Assembly (NCBI RefSeq): GCF_017745095.1 | Contig: NZ_JAGHZZ010000024.1 | Coordinates: 1 to 57,869 of the forward strand | Direction of reading: 5' to 3' | Origin: Sporocytophaga sp. | GTDB taxonomy: Bacteria > Bacteroidota > Bacteroidia > Cytophagales > Cytophagaceae | DNA length: 57,869 nucleotides | In this document: positions 17,883 to 27,866 of the stretch, in pieces | How positions within the stretch are numbered: the stretch's first letter is position 1 | Layout: the number at the start of each line of letters is the position of its first letter | Translations under genes and position numbers: made by a program | Notes under the pieces: generated by a model | What the model was told of the DNA's origin: nothing | Seen by the model: the letters and a program-made list of their open reading frames with translations, nothing else | The model's database searches: none

Positions 17883-20800
17883 TTACTTTCCATTCTCCTC
17901 CAACCATTTCCTCGCATTCACAAACGCTTCCATCCATGGAGAAACTTCATCGTGACGGCCTTTTGGATAGTTCGCCCACTGCCATTGTAATAACGAACGC
18001 TCAATATGCGGCATCATTACAAGGTGGCGGCCTGTGTCATCACACAACATCGCTGTATTGAAGTCAGAACCATTAGGACAATGCGGGTAAGTTTCATAAG
18101 CATACTTCGCAACTATCTGATATTTATCTTCTGTATGCGGACAGCTAAAACGACCTTCACCATGTGATACCCAAACACCAAGTGTGCTGCCTGCAAGGGA
18201 AGAAAGCATCACCGACTTGTTTTTATTTATGGTTAGAGAGGTAAAGATACTCTCGTGTTTTCCGCTTACGTTATGAAGCATTTTCGGCTTTACATCATGA
18301 TCCAAATTAATAAGCCCTAACTCAACGAAAAGCTGACAACCATTGCAGATACCTACAGATAAAGTGTCTTCGCGCTTAAAGAAGTTTTCAAGAGCTGTCT
18401 TTGCTTTTTCATTGTACATAAATGCTCCAGCCCATCCTTTTGCAGAACCTAGTACGTCTGAATTAGAGAAACCTCCTACAGCACCTATGAAACGTATATC
18501 CTCCAGTGTTTCTCTTCCTGAGATTAAGTCAGTCATGTGAACGTCTTTCACATCAAAACCTGCAAGGTACATAGCATTGGCCATTTCACGCTCGGAATTA
18601 CTTCCTTTCTCACGAATGATTGCAGCTTTTATTCTCGGCTTAGAATTATCAATAACCGGCTTCTTGCCGTCAAATCCTTCAGGAAACTTGTATTTCAGTT
18701 CATGAAATTTGTAATTATTATAACGCTCTTTTGCACTCACCGCACCACTTTGTTTTATGTCCAGCAGATAGGATGTTTTGTACCAGGTATCTCTTAGTTT
18801 TGCAACGTCAAAATTATATGAATCCGAGCCATTCTTTAACTCAAGGGTTGCAGAAGAAGTACTGGTTCCGATTTTAAAGAACGAGACATTATTCGCTTTT
18901 AAAGTAGCTTCCACCTCTGCTGAAGCTTGGAACACAACTCCTATGTTTTCAGCAAACAGCACTTTAATACTATCAGCTTCACCAAGAGATGTTAAATCAA
19001 TGTTTGCACCAAGTCTGTTATCAGCAAAGCACATTTCAAGAAGAGTTGTTATAAGTCCGCCACTACCTATGTCGTGACCTGCTTCTATTTTACCTTCTTT
19101 AATTAATTGCTGCAAAGTATTAAATGCATTTCTAAACAAAGCAGCATCAGTAATATCAGGAGTTTCGTTTCCTATTTTATTTACAACCTGAGCAAAGGAA
19201 GATCCACCTAATTTAAATTGATCGTTTGAAAGATTAATGTAATAGATATTACCACCTTCTCTCTGTAGCACTGGTTCCACCACCTTTCTCACATCACTGC
19301 AGTTTCCTGCAGCAGATATGATCACGGTTCCCGGAGCTATTACTTCCTCATCTTTATACTTCTGTTTCATTGACAGGGAGTCTTTTCCTGTAGGTATATT
19401 AATACCAAGGGCAATAGCGAAATCAGAACAAGCTTCAACAGCTTTATATAAACGAGCATCTTCTCCTTCGTTCTTACAAGCCCACATCCAGTTTGCAGAA
19501 AGAGAAACGCTTTTTAAATTATCCTTTAAAGGAGCCCAGACTATGTTTGACAAAGCTTCAGCAATGGCATTACGACTACCTGCTGCAGGATCAATCAGAG
19601 CAGAAACCGGTGCATGACCAATCGAAATTGCAATACCTTCCTTACCCTGAAAATCCAGAGCCATTACCCCAACATTGTTCAGAGGTAATTGAAGAGGACC
19701 AGCACATTGCTGTTTCGCTACACGTCCACCAACGCAACGGTCAACTTTATTGGTAAGCCAGTCTTTGCAGGCAACAGCTTCCAGCTGTAACAGCTGCTCA
19801 AGGTAAGAATGAAGCTGTTTTTTATCATATGTTACAGGTTGATAAACTCTGTCCACCGCTTTATCTGTCATGACCATCTTCGGAGAGCTTCCGAACATGT
19901 CCTTCAACTCAAGGTCCATCGGTTTCTCTTTTGTTGATGCTGACTCAAATGTAAAACGATTATTACCGGTAACATCTCCGACAGTATACATTGGAGATCG
20001 TTCACGGTCAGCAATTTTCTGAAGGGTAGCTATGTCCTTCTCTCCTATCACCAGCCCCATTCTTTCCTGTGATTCGTTTCCTATGATTTCTTTTGCAGAA
20101 AGCGTTGGATCTCCTACCGGAAGTTTATCCAGATTTATTTTACCTCCTGTTTCTTCTACTAGTTCTGAAAGGCAGTTTAAGTGACCTCCTGCTCCATGGT
20201 CATGTATTGAAACGATCAGATTATTGTCGCTCTCTACCATCGCACGAATAGCATTGGCTGCTCTTTTTTGCATCTCAGGATTAGAACGCTGGATAGCATT
20301 TAATTCAATGCCAGAACCATGCTGTCCGGTATCTGCAGAAGACACTGCGGCACCACCCATTCCGATACGGTAATTTTCACCACCAAGAATTACAATTTTA
20401 TCTCCTGGTTTTGGATGTTTTTTCTGAGCCTGATTGGCTTTTCCATAACCAATACCGCCGGCAAGCATTATTACTTTATCAAAACCTAGTTTTCTTGGTG
20501 ACTTGAGACTATCTGATTTCTCGTCGTGCTCAAATGTTAGAACAGAACCAGTAATCAGTGGTTGACCAAATTTATTTCCAAAATCAGTAGCACCGTTTGA
20601 AGCTTTGATCAGAATATCCATTGGTGTCTGATACAACCATTTTCTCTCTTGGGTGGCCTTTTCCCAAGGACGATCTTTTTCAAGACGAGAAAAAGCAGTC
20701 ATGTAAACAGCAGTTCCTGCAAGAGGAAGTGCACCTTGTCCGCCCGCCAGCCTGTCTCTGATCTCTCCACCAGATCCGGTAGCAGCTCCGTTAAATGGCT

Positions 20801-21566
20801 CTACTGTTGTCGGAAAGTTGTGTGTTTCGGCTTTAAGAGAGATAACAGATTCAAATTCACTTACCTTATAAAAGTCTGGTTCATCTGCGCGCTTAGGAGC
20901 AAACTGCTGAACTACCGGACCTTTAATAAAAGCAACGTTATCTTTATAAGCAGAAACTATATCGTTCGGATTTGCTTCAGATGTCTTGCGGATTAATTTG
21001 AATAATGAGGTAGGTTTCTCTTCCCCATCTATCACAAACTTCCCGTTAAAAATTTTATGACGGCAGTGCTCTGAATTAACCTGTGAAAATCCAAATACTT
21101 CAGAATCTGTTAGTGGTCTGCCAATTCTTTCAGCCAGTTTATTTAAATAATCAACTTCCTCATCACTCAGAGAAAGACCTTCCTGTTTATTATAGGCGGC
21201 AATATCCGTAATTGGTTTAACAGGTTCCGGTTTTATTCTGATAGTATATATATCCTGATTAAGACCATTATACTTATGAGAAAGCATTGGGTCAAAATCA
21301 TTATAATCTTCTTTTACTTCTTTAAACTCTTCAATCCGGATAATTCCCTGAATGCCCATATTCAGAGTGATTTCTACGGCATTGGTACTCCATGGAGTAA
21401 TCATGGCAGCACGTGGACCAACAAAGTATCCACTTAAAGTACTTTCCTGGTTTAATTTGGCAGCTCCAAAAAGCCATTCAAGTTTGGAAATATCTGTTAT
21501 GCTCAGTTCGCGCTCAGTTTGTAAGGCGAAAACTTTGTCAGATTGACTGGAAAAGAAACGAATCAT
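17883..21566 (-). CDS. purL: Phosphoribosylformylglycinamidine synthase, single-chain (PurL-PurQ fused)
   Basis: 1227 residues from the ATG at 21566; an upstream start at 21587 would lie on the promoter element. Large-type FGAM synthase as in E. coli (1295): N-terminal PurS-like domain (1-150), linker, two PurM-like ATP-binding halves with SEHCRHKIF (about 170), the PTTVEPFNGAATGSGGEIRD signature (about 260-280) and SIHDHGAGG, and a C-terminal class I glutaminase (about 970-1227) with catalytic Cys in GICNGCQ and a distal His-Glu region (MPHIERS). It converts FGAR, ATP and glutamine to FGAM in step 4 of purine synthesis. The same chain makes and channels ammonia, so no separate purQ or purS is needed. 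Monocistronic. Confidence 0.97.
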   Translation of the reverse strand: MIRFFSSQSDKVFALQTERELSITDISKLEWLFGAAKLNQESTLSGYFVGPRAAMITPWSTNAVEITLNMGIQGIIRIEEFKEVKEDYNDFDPMLSHKYNGLNQDIYTIRIKPEPVKPITDIAAYNKQEGLSLSDEEVDYLNKLAERIGRPLTDSEVFGFSQVNSEHCRHKIFNGKFVIDGEEKPTSLFKLIRKTSEANPNDIVSAYKDNVAFIKGPVVQQFAPKRADEPDFYKVSEFESVISLKAETHNFPTTVEPFNGAATGSGGEIRDRLAGGQGALPLAGTAVYMTAFSRLEKDRPWEKATQERKWLYQTPMDILIKASNGATDFGNKFGQPLITGSVLTFEHDEKSDSLKSPRKLGFDKVIMLAGGIGYGKANQAQKKHPKPGDKIVILGGENYRIGMGGAAVSSADTGQHGSGIELNAIQRSNPEMQKRAANAIRAMVESDNNLIVSIHDHGAGGHLNCLSELVEETGGKINLDKLPVGDPTLSAKEIIGNESQERMGLVIGEKDIATLQKIADRERSPMYTVGDVTGNNRFTFESASTKEKPMDLELKDMFGSSPKMVMTDKAVDRVYQPVTYDKKQLHSYLEQLLQLEAVACKDWLTNKVDRCVGGRVAKQQCAGPLQLPLNNVGVMALDFQGKEGIAISIGHAPVSALIDPAAGSRNAIAEALSNIVWAPLKDNLKSVSLSANWMWACKNEGEDARLYKAVEACSDFAIALGINIPTGKDSLSMKQKYKDEEVIAPGTVIISAAGNCSDVRKVVEPVLQREGGNIYYINLSNDQFKLGGSSFAQVVNKIGNETPDITDAALFRNAFNTLQQLIKEGKIEAGHDIGSGGLITTLLEMCFADNRLGANIDLTSLGEADSIKVLFAENIGVVFQASAEVEATLKANNVSFFKIGTSTSSATLELKNGSDSYNFDVAKLRDTWYKTSYLLDIKQSGAVSAKERYNNYKFHELKYKFPEGFDGKKPVIDNSKPRIKAAIIREKGSNSEREMANAMYLAGFDVKDVHMTDLISGRETLEDIRFIGAVGGFSNSDVLGSAKGWAGAFMYNEKAKTALENFFKREDTLSVGICNGCQLFVELGLINLDHDVKPKMLHNVSGKHESIFTSLTINKNKSVMLSSLAGSTLGVWVSHGEGRFSCPHTEDKYQIVAKYAYETYPHCPNGSDFNTAMLCDDTGRHLVMMPHIERSLLQWQWANYPKGRHDEVSPWMEAFVNARKWLEENGK

Positions 21567-21584
21567 GATAATTTGAACAAGCTT

Positions 21585-21592
21585 CAAAGGTA
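21585..21592 (-). promoter_or_regulatory. -7 element of the purL promoter
   Basis: TACCTTTG on the minus strand matches TAnnTTTG. The implied start site (about 21578) leaves a leader of about 12 nt before ATG 21566 and excludes the upstream start at 21587. No clear -33 TTTG at 19 bp is seen. Confidence 0.45.
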
Positions 21593-22052
21593 CGGTAATA
21601 ATTTCAAAAACTGAAAAGATCTGGGGCTGGTTCCGGAGATTTAAGAAGTTATAGTGATGATAAATTTTCCATCTTTTTTTGACATGAAAACCATATCCCC
21701 TTTTTAAAACAATACCGTTTTCACAATCAACACATTATCTTAATAAAACATTCTTAGTGTATCGTTTCCGACCCTAATATTATTGAAGAAAATGGTGGAG
21801 GTTCGTCATTAATATTCTGAATACTTCTGTGAGGAGATTATTAATAACACAGAGTCTTGCCATTATTTAAGATTCCCCTCTAATATTCAAGCTTTTACCT
21901 GTATTTATGCCTATGAAGGGCTTCTTATTATCTTTATTACTTCAAAAAGTTAAAAAGATTCTAATTCAAAAGTTTAGAACACTACTAATCATAAATTTAC
22001 GATCTATTTTTTGTGAGAAACATACGGCGAGTGATTTCAAGATTCTCAAACT
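21593..22052. other. Gene-free stretch between purL and the SAM-hydroxide adenosyltransferase gene
   Basis: About 460 bp with no convincing frame, hairpin terminator or recognised repeat. It is AT-rich and holds the purL upstream region. A purine (PurR- or riboswitch-type) control element was looked for but not recognised. Confidence 0.4.
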
Positions 22053-22829
22053 CTAAACCTCTGAAAAATTGATCATTACAGGACTGTCAAATCCCATCCC
22101 CAACAATTCACTAGCGTTTCCCTGACTGATTGCTATTTCCATAAATCCATTGCTATTGAAAAGTACCAGACAATCGCCATGATCCATAGAATCATAAGAG
22201 TCTGCAACGAAATCAACGGTTTCACGAGCAAAATGCACTGTAAACGGACGATTGTTCTTTTGTCTGTAAAATAACTCCTCTGAAATATTGGTAACTAAAT
22301 TTCCATATTGATCCACATGCACCACATGACCACCGATCTGGGACTTGGAAATTCTGACCTGTCGATTAAGCATGCTTCTAAGGGAACTAATTTGGGTACC
22401 AATATTGTAAATATTAGTGCCGCTGGCCAGAGAAACTGCAGCAGCGGCCAGAGCTGTTTTCTCAGGGAAGATCCGGTTATAAGAGGAATCTTTGATTAAC
22501 TCTACAATGGCAGTCGGTGCTTTGTCACTTAGTAATGAGAACAAACCATTATCAATTCCGACAAAGTAGTGTTCCTCCAGTTTTACGGCAATAGCCCTTT
22601 CATCAGGGCCTGAAGGCGCGTTTACTGACACCAGGTGCACAGTCCCCTGCGGGAAATCCCTGAAGACAGATTTTAAAATGTAGGCACCGTGGGCGATATT
22701 GAAATTTTCAATGGAGTGGGTTATATCCACTACATTTATACTAGGATTGATAGAAAAAATCTTTGCTTTTACGGCAGCCACGTAATGGTCTCTATGTCCG
22801 AAATCTGACATAAATGTGATAATAGCCAT
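22053..22829 (-). CDS. SAM hydroxide adenosyltransferase-like (DUF62/fluorinase superfamily)
   Basis: 258 residues. The start MAIITFMSDFGHRDHYVAAVKAKI (residues 1-24) is the family's N-terminal SAM-binding motif with the conserved Asp (D9). Continuing family signatures are VVDITHSIENFNIAHGAY, HLVSVNAPSG and the Arg-Ala-Ile block (R78). Members split S-adenosylmethionine with hydroxide into adenosine and methionine. In the studied enzymes an Asp-Arg-His set activates water. Here the usual His-containing segment around residues 121-137 reads ALAAAAVSLASG, and the His position looks like Ser or Val (by eye). It sits divergently next to phoH, an arrangement I recall from other Bacteroidota. A cytoplasmic enzyme; physiological role still unclear in the family. 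Confidence 0.85.
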   Translation of the reverse strand: MAIITFMSDFGHRDHYVAAVKAKIFSINPSINVVDITHSIENFNIAHGAYILKSVFRDFPQGTVHLVSVNAPSGPDERAIAVKLEEHYFVGIDNGLFSLLSDKAPTAIVELIKDSSYNRIFPEKTALAAAAVSLASGTNIYNIGTQISSLRSMLNRQVRISKSQIGGHVVHVDQYGNLVTNISEELFYRQKNNRPFTVHFARETVDFVADSYDSMDHGDCLVLFNSNGFMEIAISQGNASELLGMGFDSPVMINFSEV

Positions 22830-22987
22830 AAATTGCGCAGAAAATGATTAATTTTGTTTGTCTCTACTCGTTCCGAAAATATCCGGTTTTCTAATGGAGA
22901 TTTTTTAGAACAAGTGGCGCAAAATTAAATATTTTTTCAGCCAAATAACTGAAAGTTTAAAGTAAATAATTAAAAATAATAAAGCTG

Positions 22988-23926
22988 TTGGTAGAAAAGT
23001 CAATACACCTTGAAAATGTATCTCTTATAGATTTCCTCGGCGTGGAAAACAAGATAATAAAAGAATTGGGTTCTGCGTTTCCTAAAAGCCGTATTGTGTC
23101 CAGAGGAAATGAAATAAAGATCATTGGTAACAATCTGGAAATAATCCAGATTGAGCAGGTTATCAAAAGTCTGCTTGTTCATTACAATAAATATGGAAAA
23201 GTAGGTGAAAACGAAGTACAGTCATTGCTCCGTAAAGAAGAGATGGACGGCTGTGAAGAAGACGATGTAATTCTTTTTGGTGATAAAGGGGTGGTTATAA
23301 AACCCAAGACTGTAAATCAAAAGAAGCTCGTAGCCACCGCAAGAAAGAATGATCTTGTTTTCGCAATTGGACCTGCGGGAACAGGTAAAACCTATATTTC
23401 CGTAGCTTTGGCTGTCAGAGCACTGAAAAATAAAGAGGTTAAAAAGATCGTAATTACAAGACCTGCCGTAGAAGCAGGAGAAAACCTCGGCTTTCTTCCC
23501 GGAGATCTGAAAGAAAAAATCGATCCGTATCTAAGACCAATTTATGATGCACTAGATGATATGATTCCCGCTGAAAAGCTGAAATATTATTACGAAAATC
23601 ATATTATAGAAGTGGCCCCTCTTGCATACATGAGAGGACGTACACTGAATAATGCATTCATACTTCTGGATGAAGCTCAGAATACCACCCCTATGCAGAC
23701 CAAGATGTTTCTGACTCGTATGGGGCCAACTTCTAAAATGATCATCACAGGAGACAAATCACAAATAGACTTGCCGGGCAATCAGAAATCAGGTCTTGTA
23801 GAGGCATTGGCAATACTCAAAGACGTACAGGGAATTGGCTTTGTGGAACTGGACGGCAAAGATGTAATGAGACATAAACTCGTAGGCAAAATAATTGATG
23901 CCTATGCTAAAAAGGATAAATCATAA
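22988..23926 (+). CDS. phoH: PhoH family ATPase
   Basis: 312 residues starting at a TTG (22988); no ATG is available in frame and MVEKSIHLENVSLIDFLGVEN is the usual beginning of Bacteroidota PhoH. An N-terminal RNA-binding-like region (about 1-95) is followed by the RecA-like PhoH ATPase with Walker A GPAGTGKT (about 125-132), a Walker B (LLDEAQN, about 229-235), and the arginine motif TGDKSQIDLP. PhoH proteins are cytoplasmic ATPases associated with RNA metabolism (PhoH/YbeZ binds the RNase YbeY) and named for phosphate starvation in E. coli. The gene is followed after 14 bp by the M43 protease, probably a separate transcript. Confidence 0.9.
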   Translation: MVEKSIHLENVSLIDFLGVENKIIKELGSAFPKSRIVSRGNEIKIIGNNLEIIQIEQVIKSLLVHYNKYGKVGENEVQSLLRKEEMDGCEEDDVILFGDKGVVIKPKTVNQKKLVATARKNDLVFAIGPAGTGKTYISVALAVRALKNKEVKKIVITRPAVEAGENLGFLPGDLKEKIDPYLRPIYDALDDMIPAEKLKYYYENHIIEVAPLAYMRGRTLNNAFILLDEAQNTTPMQTKMFLTRMGPTSKMIITGDKSQIDLPGNQKSGLVEALAILKDVQGIGFVELDGKDVMRHKLVGKIIDAYAKKDKS

Positions 23927-23940
23927 GATACTATACTAAT

Positions 23941-25728
23941 ATGAGATTTTTTTACGCATTGCTTTTTTTGGCATTTTGTATTTCAGAAACTATTGCACAA
24001 AGGCAATGTGCATCTACCTCATATCAGGAAAATAACAGGCCACTGCCTACTCAGGAGCAAATAGATCAGCAACTGAGAACCATCAAAAAAAGGAGAACAA
24101 CACTGGACAACGATACCGCGGTATATGTGATTCCAGTAGTTGTTCACGTCATTCACAATACCAAAGGAAACCTAGTAGGCGGAGCCAATAATAGGAATAT
24201 CACTGACGAGCAGATTCATTCACAGATTGCCGTTTTAAATGAAGACTACGGAAAGGTTCCTGGCACACGTGGCTATAACACCGATCCAGCTGGAGCTGAC
24301 ACCCGCATTCAGTTCTGTCTTGCCCAGTTTGATCCATATGGAAAATCTACTACCGGAATTATTAGAGTGTACAGCGATATAGCTTCTTTCGACTATAATG
24401 CTGATGATGATAAATTGAAAAAACTATCCTACTGGCCTAGTGATCAATACCTGAACATTTGGGTTACCAATATCACAGACCCTATCATAGGTTATGCACA
24501 ATTTCCCGGAGGTTTCGGCCTTCCGGGTGCATCTGCCAGTGACGGGCCTGCCGCTACAGATGGTGTAGTAATAGACTATAAGACTTTTGGTACGCTTGGA
24601 ACTGCTAGAAAGCCGTATCACCTAGGCAGAACAGCTACACATGAAATTGGCCACTGGCTGGGACTTATACACATTTGGGGTGATCAATACTGCGGAGATG
24701 ATTATGTGAGTGACACTCCTACTCAAGAAGACAAAGACGAAGACACTCTTTGTAACGAAAGGTTCTCTTATTGCAACAATCAGAAAACACCAAGGATGTT
24801 TCAAAATTACCTTGACTATACAGGAGACAAGTGTATGAACATCTTTACTCAGGGACAAAAAGAACGGATGCGTTCCTTCATCAACGCTAATGATAAGGCT
24901 CGCAGAAAAAGTCTTCTTCTTAGTGGAGGTTGCTGCAACCTGCCTAGCTATCCATTTGCCCAGACTTTAGATTTCGAATCAGGAACATTACTTCCTGATG
25001 GATGGTCTATCTCCAATCCTGACCATTCTAATACTTGGACATTGAATTCACCTGGTGCTTATGAACAAAGCAGCGGATCTATATCAATCCAGAATAAATA
25101 TGGGGCATCCGAGGTACAAACCTATGATGCCATCGTATCGCCCAGCCTTGACTTTACAGGGAATGACCATCCATATATTTTCTTCGATCTTGCGGGATCT
25201 GCAAATACATTGGATAAAACTGACAGCATTACTGTTGAAGTTTCTTTTGGTTGTCTGAATAAAAAATATCTGGTAAAAAAAATCTATGGAACAGAGTTGA
25301 ATACCGCCAGAAAAAGTACTGCTATATTTGTGCCTGAACCTGACGACTGGACTTCATTTGATATCCCATTGGATGCTGCCGCTGGTCAAAAGAGAGTCAC
25401 TGTGTATATTACAAGCTATGGAAAAGCAGGTACAACTATTTATCTTGACAATATAAAAATATACAAAGCTTCTCCTTCTCTTATTATCAATCCATATCCC
25501 AATCCTGCTACAGATGCATTTTCTGTTGATGTGATTATGGAAGGCGAAAGCAATGTAAAATTCGACCTATACAATACACTGGGACAAAAAATCTTCTCGG
25601 GAACAAAATATGAGAAGACCAGCTTTACCCATCAATTTGCTACTAGCTCACTGCAAAGCGGTATATACATCTTAACTGTGAGTACTGCCAATCAGATGGT
25701 ATCGAAAAAGATTATTATTACGAGATAG
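23941..25728 (+). CDS. Secreted M43 (pappalysin-like) zinc metalloprotease with T9SS type A signal
   Basis: 595 residues. The signal peptide is residues 1-19 (cleavage after TIA before Gln). The catalytic domain (about 60-330) carries HEIGHWLGLIH (H234, E235, H238, H244) preceded by LGRTAT. A CLGLP-like Met-turn region lies near CNLPSYPF. Next comes a jelly-roll-like domain (about 330-505, starting FAQTLDFESGTLLPDGWS, close to the matching domain of the protease at 4185). The C-terminal 80 residues form the T9SS type A domain (PYPNPATDAFSVD and IYILTVSTANQ). The two proteases share layout and much sequence, so they look like diverged paralogues. The start is only 14 bp after phoH. Confidence 0.93.
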   Translation: MRFFYALLFLAFCISETIAQRQCASTSYQENNRPLPTQEQIDQQLRTIKKRRTTLDNDTAVYVIPVVVHVIHNTKGNLVGGANNRNITDEQIHSQIAVLNEDYGKVPGTRGYNTDPAGADTRIQFCLAQFDPYGKSTTGIIRVYSDIASFDYNADDDKLKKLSYWPSDQYLNIWVTNITDPIIGYAQFPGGFGLPGASASDGPAATDGVVIDYKTFGTLGTARKPYHLGRTATHEIGHWLGLIHIWGDQYCGDDYVSDTPTQEDKDEDTLCNERFSYCNNQKTPRMFQNYLDYTGDKCMNIFTQGQKERMRSFINANDKARRKSLLLSGGCCNLPSYPFAQTLDFESGTLLPDGWSISNPDHSNTWTLNSPGAYEQSSGSISIQNKYGASEVQTYDAIVSPSLDFTGNDHPYIFFDLAGSANTLDKTDSITVEVSFGCLNKKYLVKKIYGTELNTARKSTAIFVPEPDDWTSFDIPLDAAAGQKRVTVYITSYGKAGTTIYLDNIKIYKASPSLIINPYPNPATDAFSVDVIMEGESNVKFDLYNTLGQKIFSGTKYEKTSFTHQFATSSLQSGIYILTVSTANQMVSKKIIITR

Positions 25729-25793
25729 TTTTAACGATAATAGTTGATCTTTAAAATCTTTATGCACACTTTTGGACTTTCAACCAAAAGCAT

Positions 25794-27863
25794 ATGGAAC
25801 ATTGGGTTAGCTATCCCTTTGTCCGGTTCCTGTTATTTTTCCTGAGTGGCATACTGGCTACCATTTTTATTGCAGGAGAATATCTGACTGGACTTTACAT
25901 TGGATTAATTTCATGCACAGCAATATATTTGCTGCTTCTGATTTTTTACAATCCACAACTATTCTATTCAAAAAACATTCTATATTCTATACTTTGTTCT
26001 TTGACGCTTTTCTTTGCAGGAGCTATCATTACTAAACAGAAGGATAAAGAACCCGAAGCACATAAGCTGGAAACAGAACTCGAATCATGTCGCTACTTTA
26101 AGGCTAAAATTATAGGAGAAACTGAAAGAAAGGGAAATTTCTATAAAATTACAGCACGGGTAGAAAAGATTAAAACAGCTCAGTCATGGAAGACGGTAGA
26201 CATTGATATTATATTATGGATTAAAAATGAGATTGTCAGCGATCCTTTTTATGGACAAACTTATTTGTTTAATGGAAACCTGACACGCATCTCAGGAGCC
26301 AATTATTACAAGTCTTTTGATCCACAAAAGTATTACAGATACAAAAACATATTTTATCAGTCTACTCCATTTAAGTTATTACCAATTGACACAAGCCCTG
26401 ATTCCTATACCATTTATCATGCTCTAGTTTTAAAAGATTATTTTGCAAGACGATTTTCCCAGTTTATAAAAGATAAAGAAGCATTAGGCATTACAGAAGG
26501 TATCATTCTTGGTAAAAGAGATGGCATCAGCAGTGATGTTCGAGATATCTATTCAGGCACGGGTGCCATGCATCTATTGTCTGTTTCGGGACTTCATATC
26601 GGCCTGCTCTACCAACTACTGTTATTTTTACTTAATCCACTTGTGTACCTCCCAAGAGGAAAGTTCATTCGTTTTATTTCCATCTCATTACTGCTAATAG
26701 GATACGCCCTGCTTACCGGACTTGTACCTCCTGTGCTGCGTTCTACAATCATGTTTCTTATTTTTCTGATTGCAAAAACTATTTCCAAAAAACAAAACCC
26801 ATACAATACACTTGCAATATCAGCATTGATCATATTAATATATGATCCTTTCACCATCGCCGACATAGGTTTTCAATTGACTTATCTTGCAATGGGTGGT
26901 TTGATTTTTCTCCAGCCTAAACTATCAGTATTTTATGAACCTAAACGCTGGTTGGACAAACAAGTATGGGGCATCACCACAGGAGGAATAGCTGCTACCA
27001 TTATCACCTTTCCCATTTCATTGTATTATTTCCATTCGTTCCCTGTTTATTTCTCCTTAAGCAATTTAATAGTAGCCCCCCTGTCATATGTTATATTGTG
27101 GCTTGGTATTTTCGGACTTATTTTTTCCTGGACAGATGTTGTTTTAAAGCCGCTATGTTACTGCCTTGAAAAGAGCATCTGGTTTATGAATGAAGGTCTA
27201 AGATACATTCTTAAAATACCCAAATCTGTTATCAGAGATATTTATATAGATGCTCATCATATGCTGTTTCTGTACATTCTAATGATACTACTTATCCTTA
27301 TTTTCTTCGGAAAGAAAATAAAACTGGTTATACCCTTGCTTATTCTCAGCCTCGTATTTTCAGGAATAGTTATTTATGAAAAGGTCAATATCCGCCAGCA
27401 GAGGGATGTCATTGCATTTTTTGTAAAAGGGAAAAAGGTATTTGCAGGAATAAATGGAAGAGTAGCGGAAATATATGCAGACAGCGCATTTAATGAGAAT
27501 AAATTGAAATTTGAAATATATCCCGCTCTTTTAAACAGAGGAGTCAAAGCAATTAATTTTATCAAAACTACAAATTTTAGGGAGTTAAAATCCTTCAATA
27601 TCATTCATTGCGGGAATAAAAATATTTTAACCGTTAAGGATAAAACAATCTTAGATTCAATTTCTTATTTATCCGGAATTGACTTGCTGATTTACGAACC
27701 TTCTTCTAGAGGAAATTTCGAAGAATCCGACCTTAAAGCAGAAAGTGTCGTAATAAACAAAAAATATAAAAAGGTGACTGTAGATAAGAATTTATCAAAA
27801 AATATAAATTTACACGTCACTGAACCTAATGAATATTTTTCTTTATCAATTGAAGGAGATTAA
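25794..27863 (+). CDS. ComEC/Rec2-family competence/DNA-uptake membrane protein
   Basis: 689 residues. The N-terminal ~55 residues are hydrophobic; a soluble OB-fold-like (DUF4131) segment lies at about 75-190. The family core of multiple TM helices begins with the hallmark GTGAMHLLSVSGLHIGLLY (about 258-276) and runs to about 520. The C-terminal part (about 525-689) is a degenerate metallo-beta-lactamase-like fold: the HxHxDH motif of the nuclease domain of true ComEC is not visible. It forms the inner-membrane channel for single-stranded DNA in natural transformation; whether this organism is competent cannot be judged here. The enoyl-CoA hydratase gene follows after 3 bp, so the two are probably cotranscribed. 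Confidence 0.85.
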   Translation: MEHWVSYPFVRFLLFFLSGILATIFIAGEYLTGLYIGLISCTAIYLLLLIFYNPQLFYSKNILYSILCSLTLFFAGAIITKQKDKEPEAHKLETELESCRYFKAKIIGETERKGNFYKITARVEKIKTAQSWKTVDIDIILWIKNEIVSDPFYGQTYLFNGNLTRISGANYYKSFDPQKYYRYKNIFYQSTPFKLLPIDTSPDSYTIYHALVLKDYFARRFSQFIKDKEALGITEGIILGKRDGISSDVRDIYSGTGAMHLLSVSGLHIGLLYQLLLFLLNPLVYLPRGKFIRFISISLLLIGYALLTGLVPPVLRSTIMFLIFLIAKTISKKQNPYNTLAISALIILIYDPFTIADIGFQLTYLAMGGLIFLQPKLSVFYEPKRWLDKQVWGITTGGIAATIITFPISLYYFHSFPVYFSLSNLIVAPLSYVILWLGIFGLIFSWTDVVLKPLCYCLEKSIWFMNEGLRYILKIPKSVIRDIYIDAHHMLFLYILMILLILIFFGKKIKLVIPLLILSLVFSGIVIYEKVNIRQQRDVIAFFVKGKKVFAGINGRVAEIYADSAFNENKLKFEIYPALLNRGVKAINFIKTTNFRELKSFNIIHCGNKNILTVKDKTILDSISYLSGIDLLIYEPSSRGNFEESDLKAESVVINKKYKKVTVDKNLSKNINLHVTEPNEYFSLSIEGD

Positions 27864-27866
27864 TAA

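Noticed and set aside
17883-21566. Plus-strand frames inside purL
   Set aside because: They are shadows of a well-conserved long gene and show no signals of their own.
25794-27863. Metallo-beta-lactamase-type nuclease domain at the end of ComEC
   Set aside because: No HxHxDH motif could be seen; the tail looks degenerate, so no nuclease claim is made.
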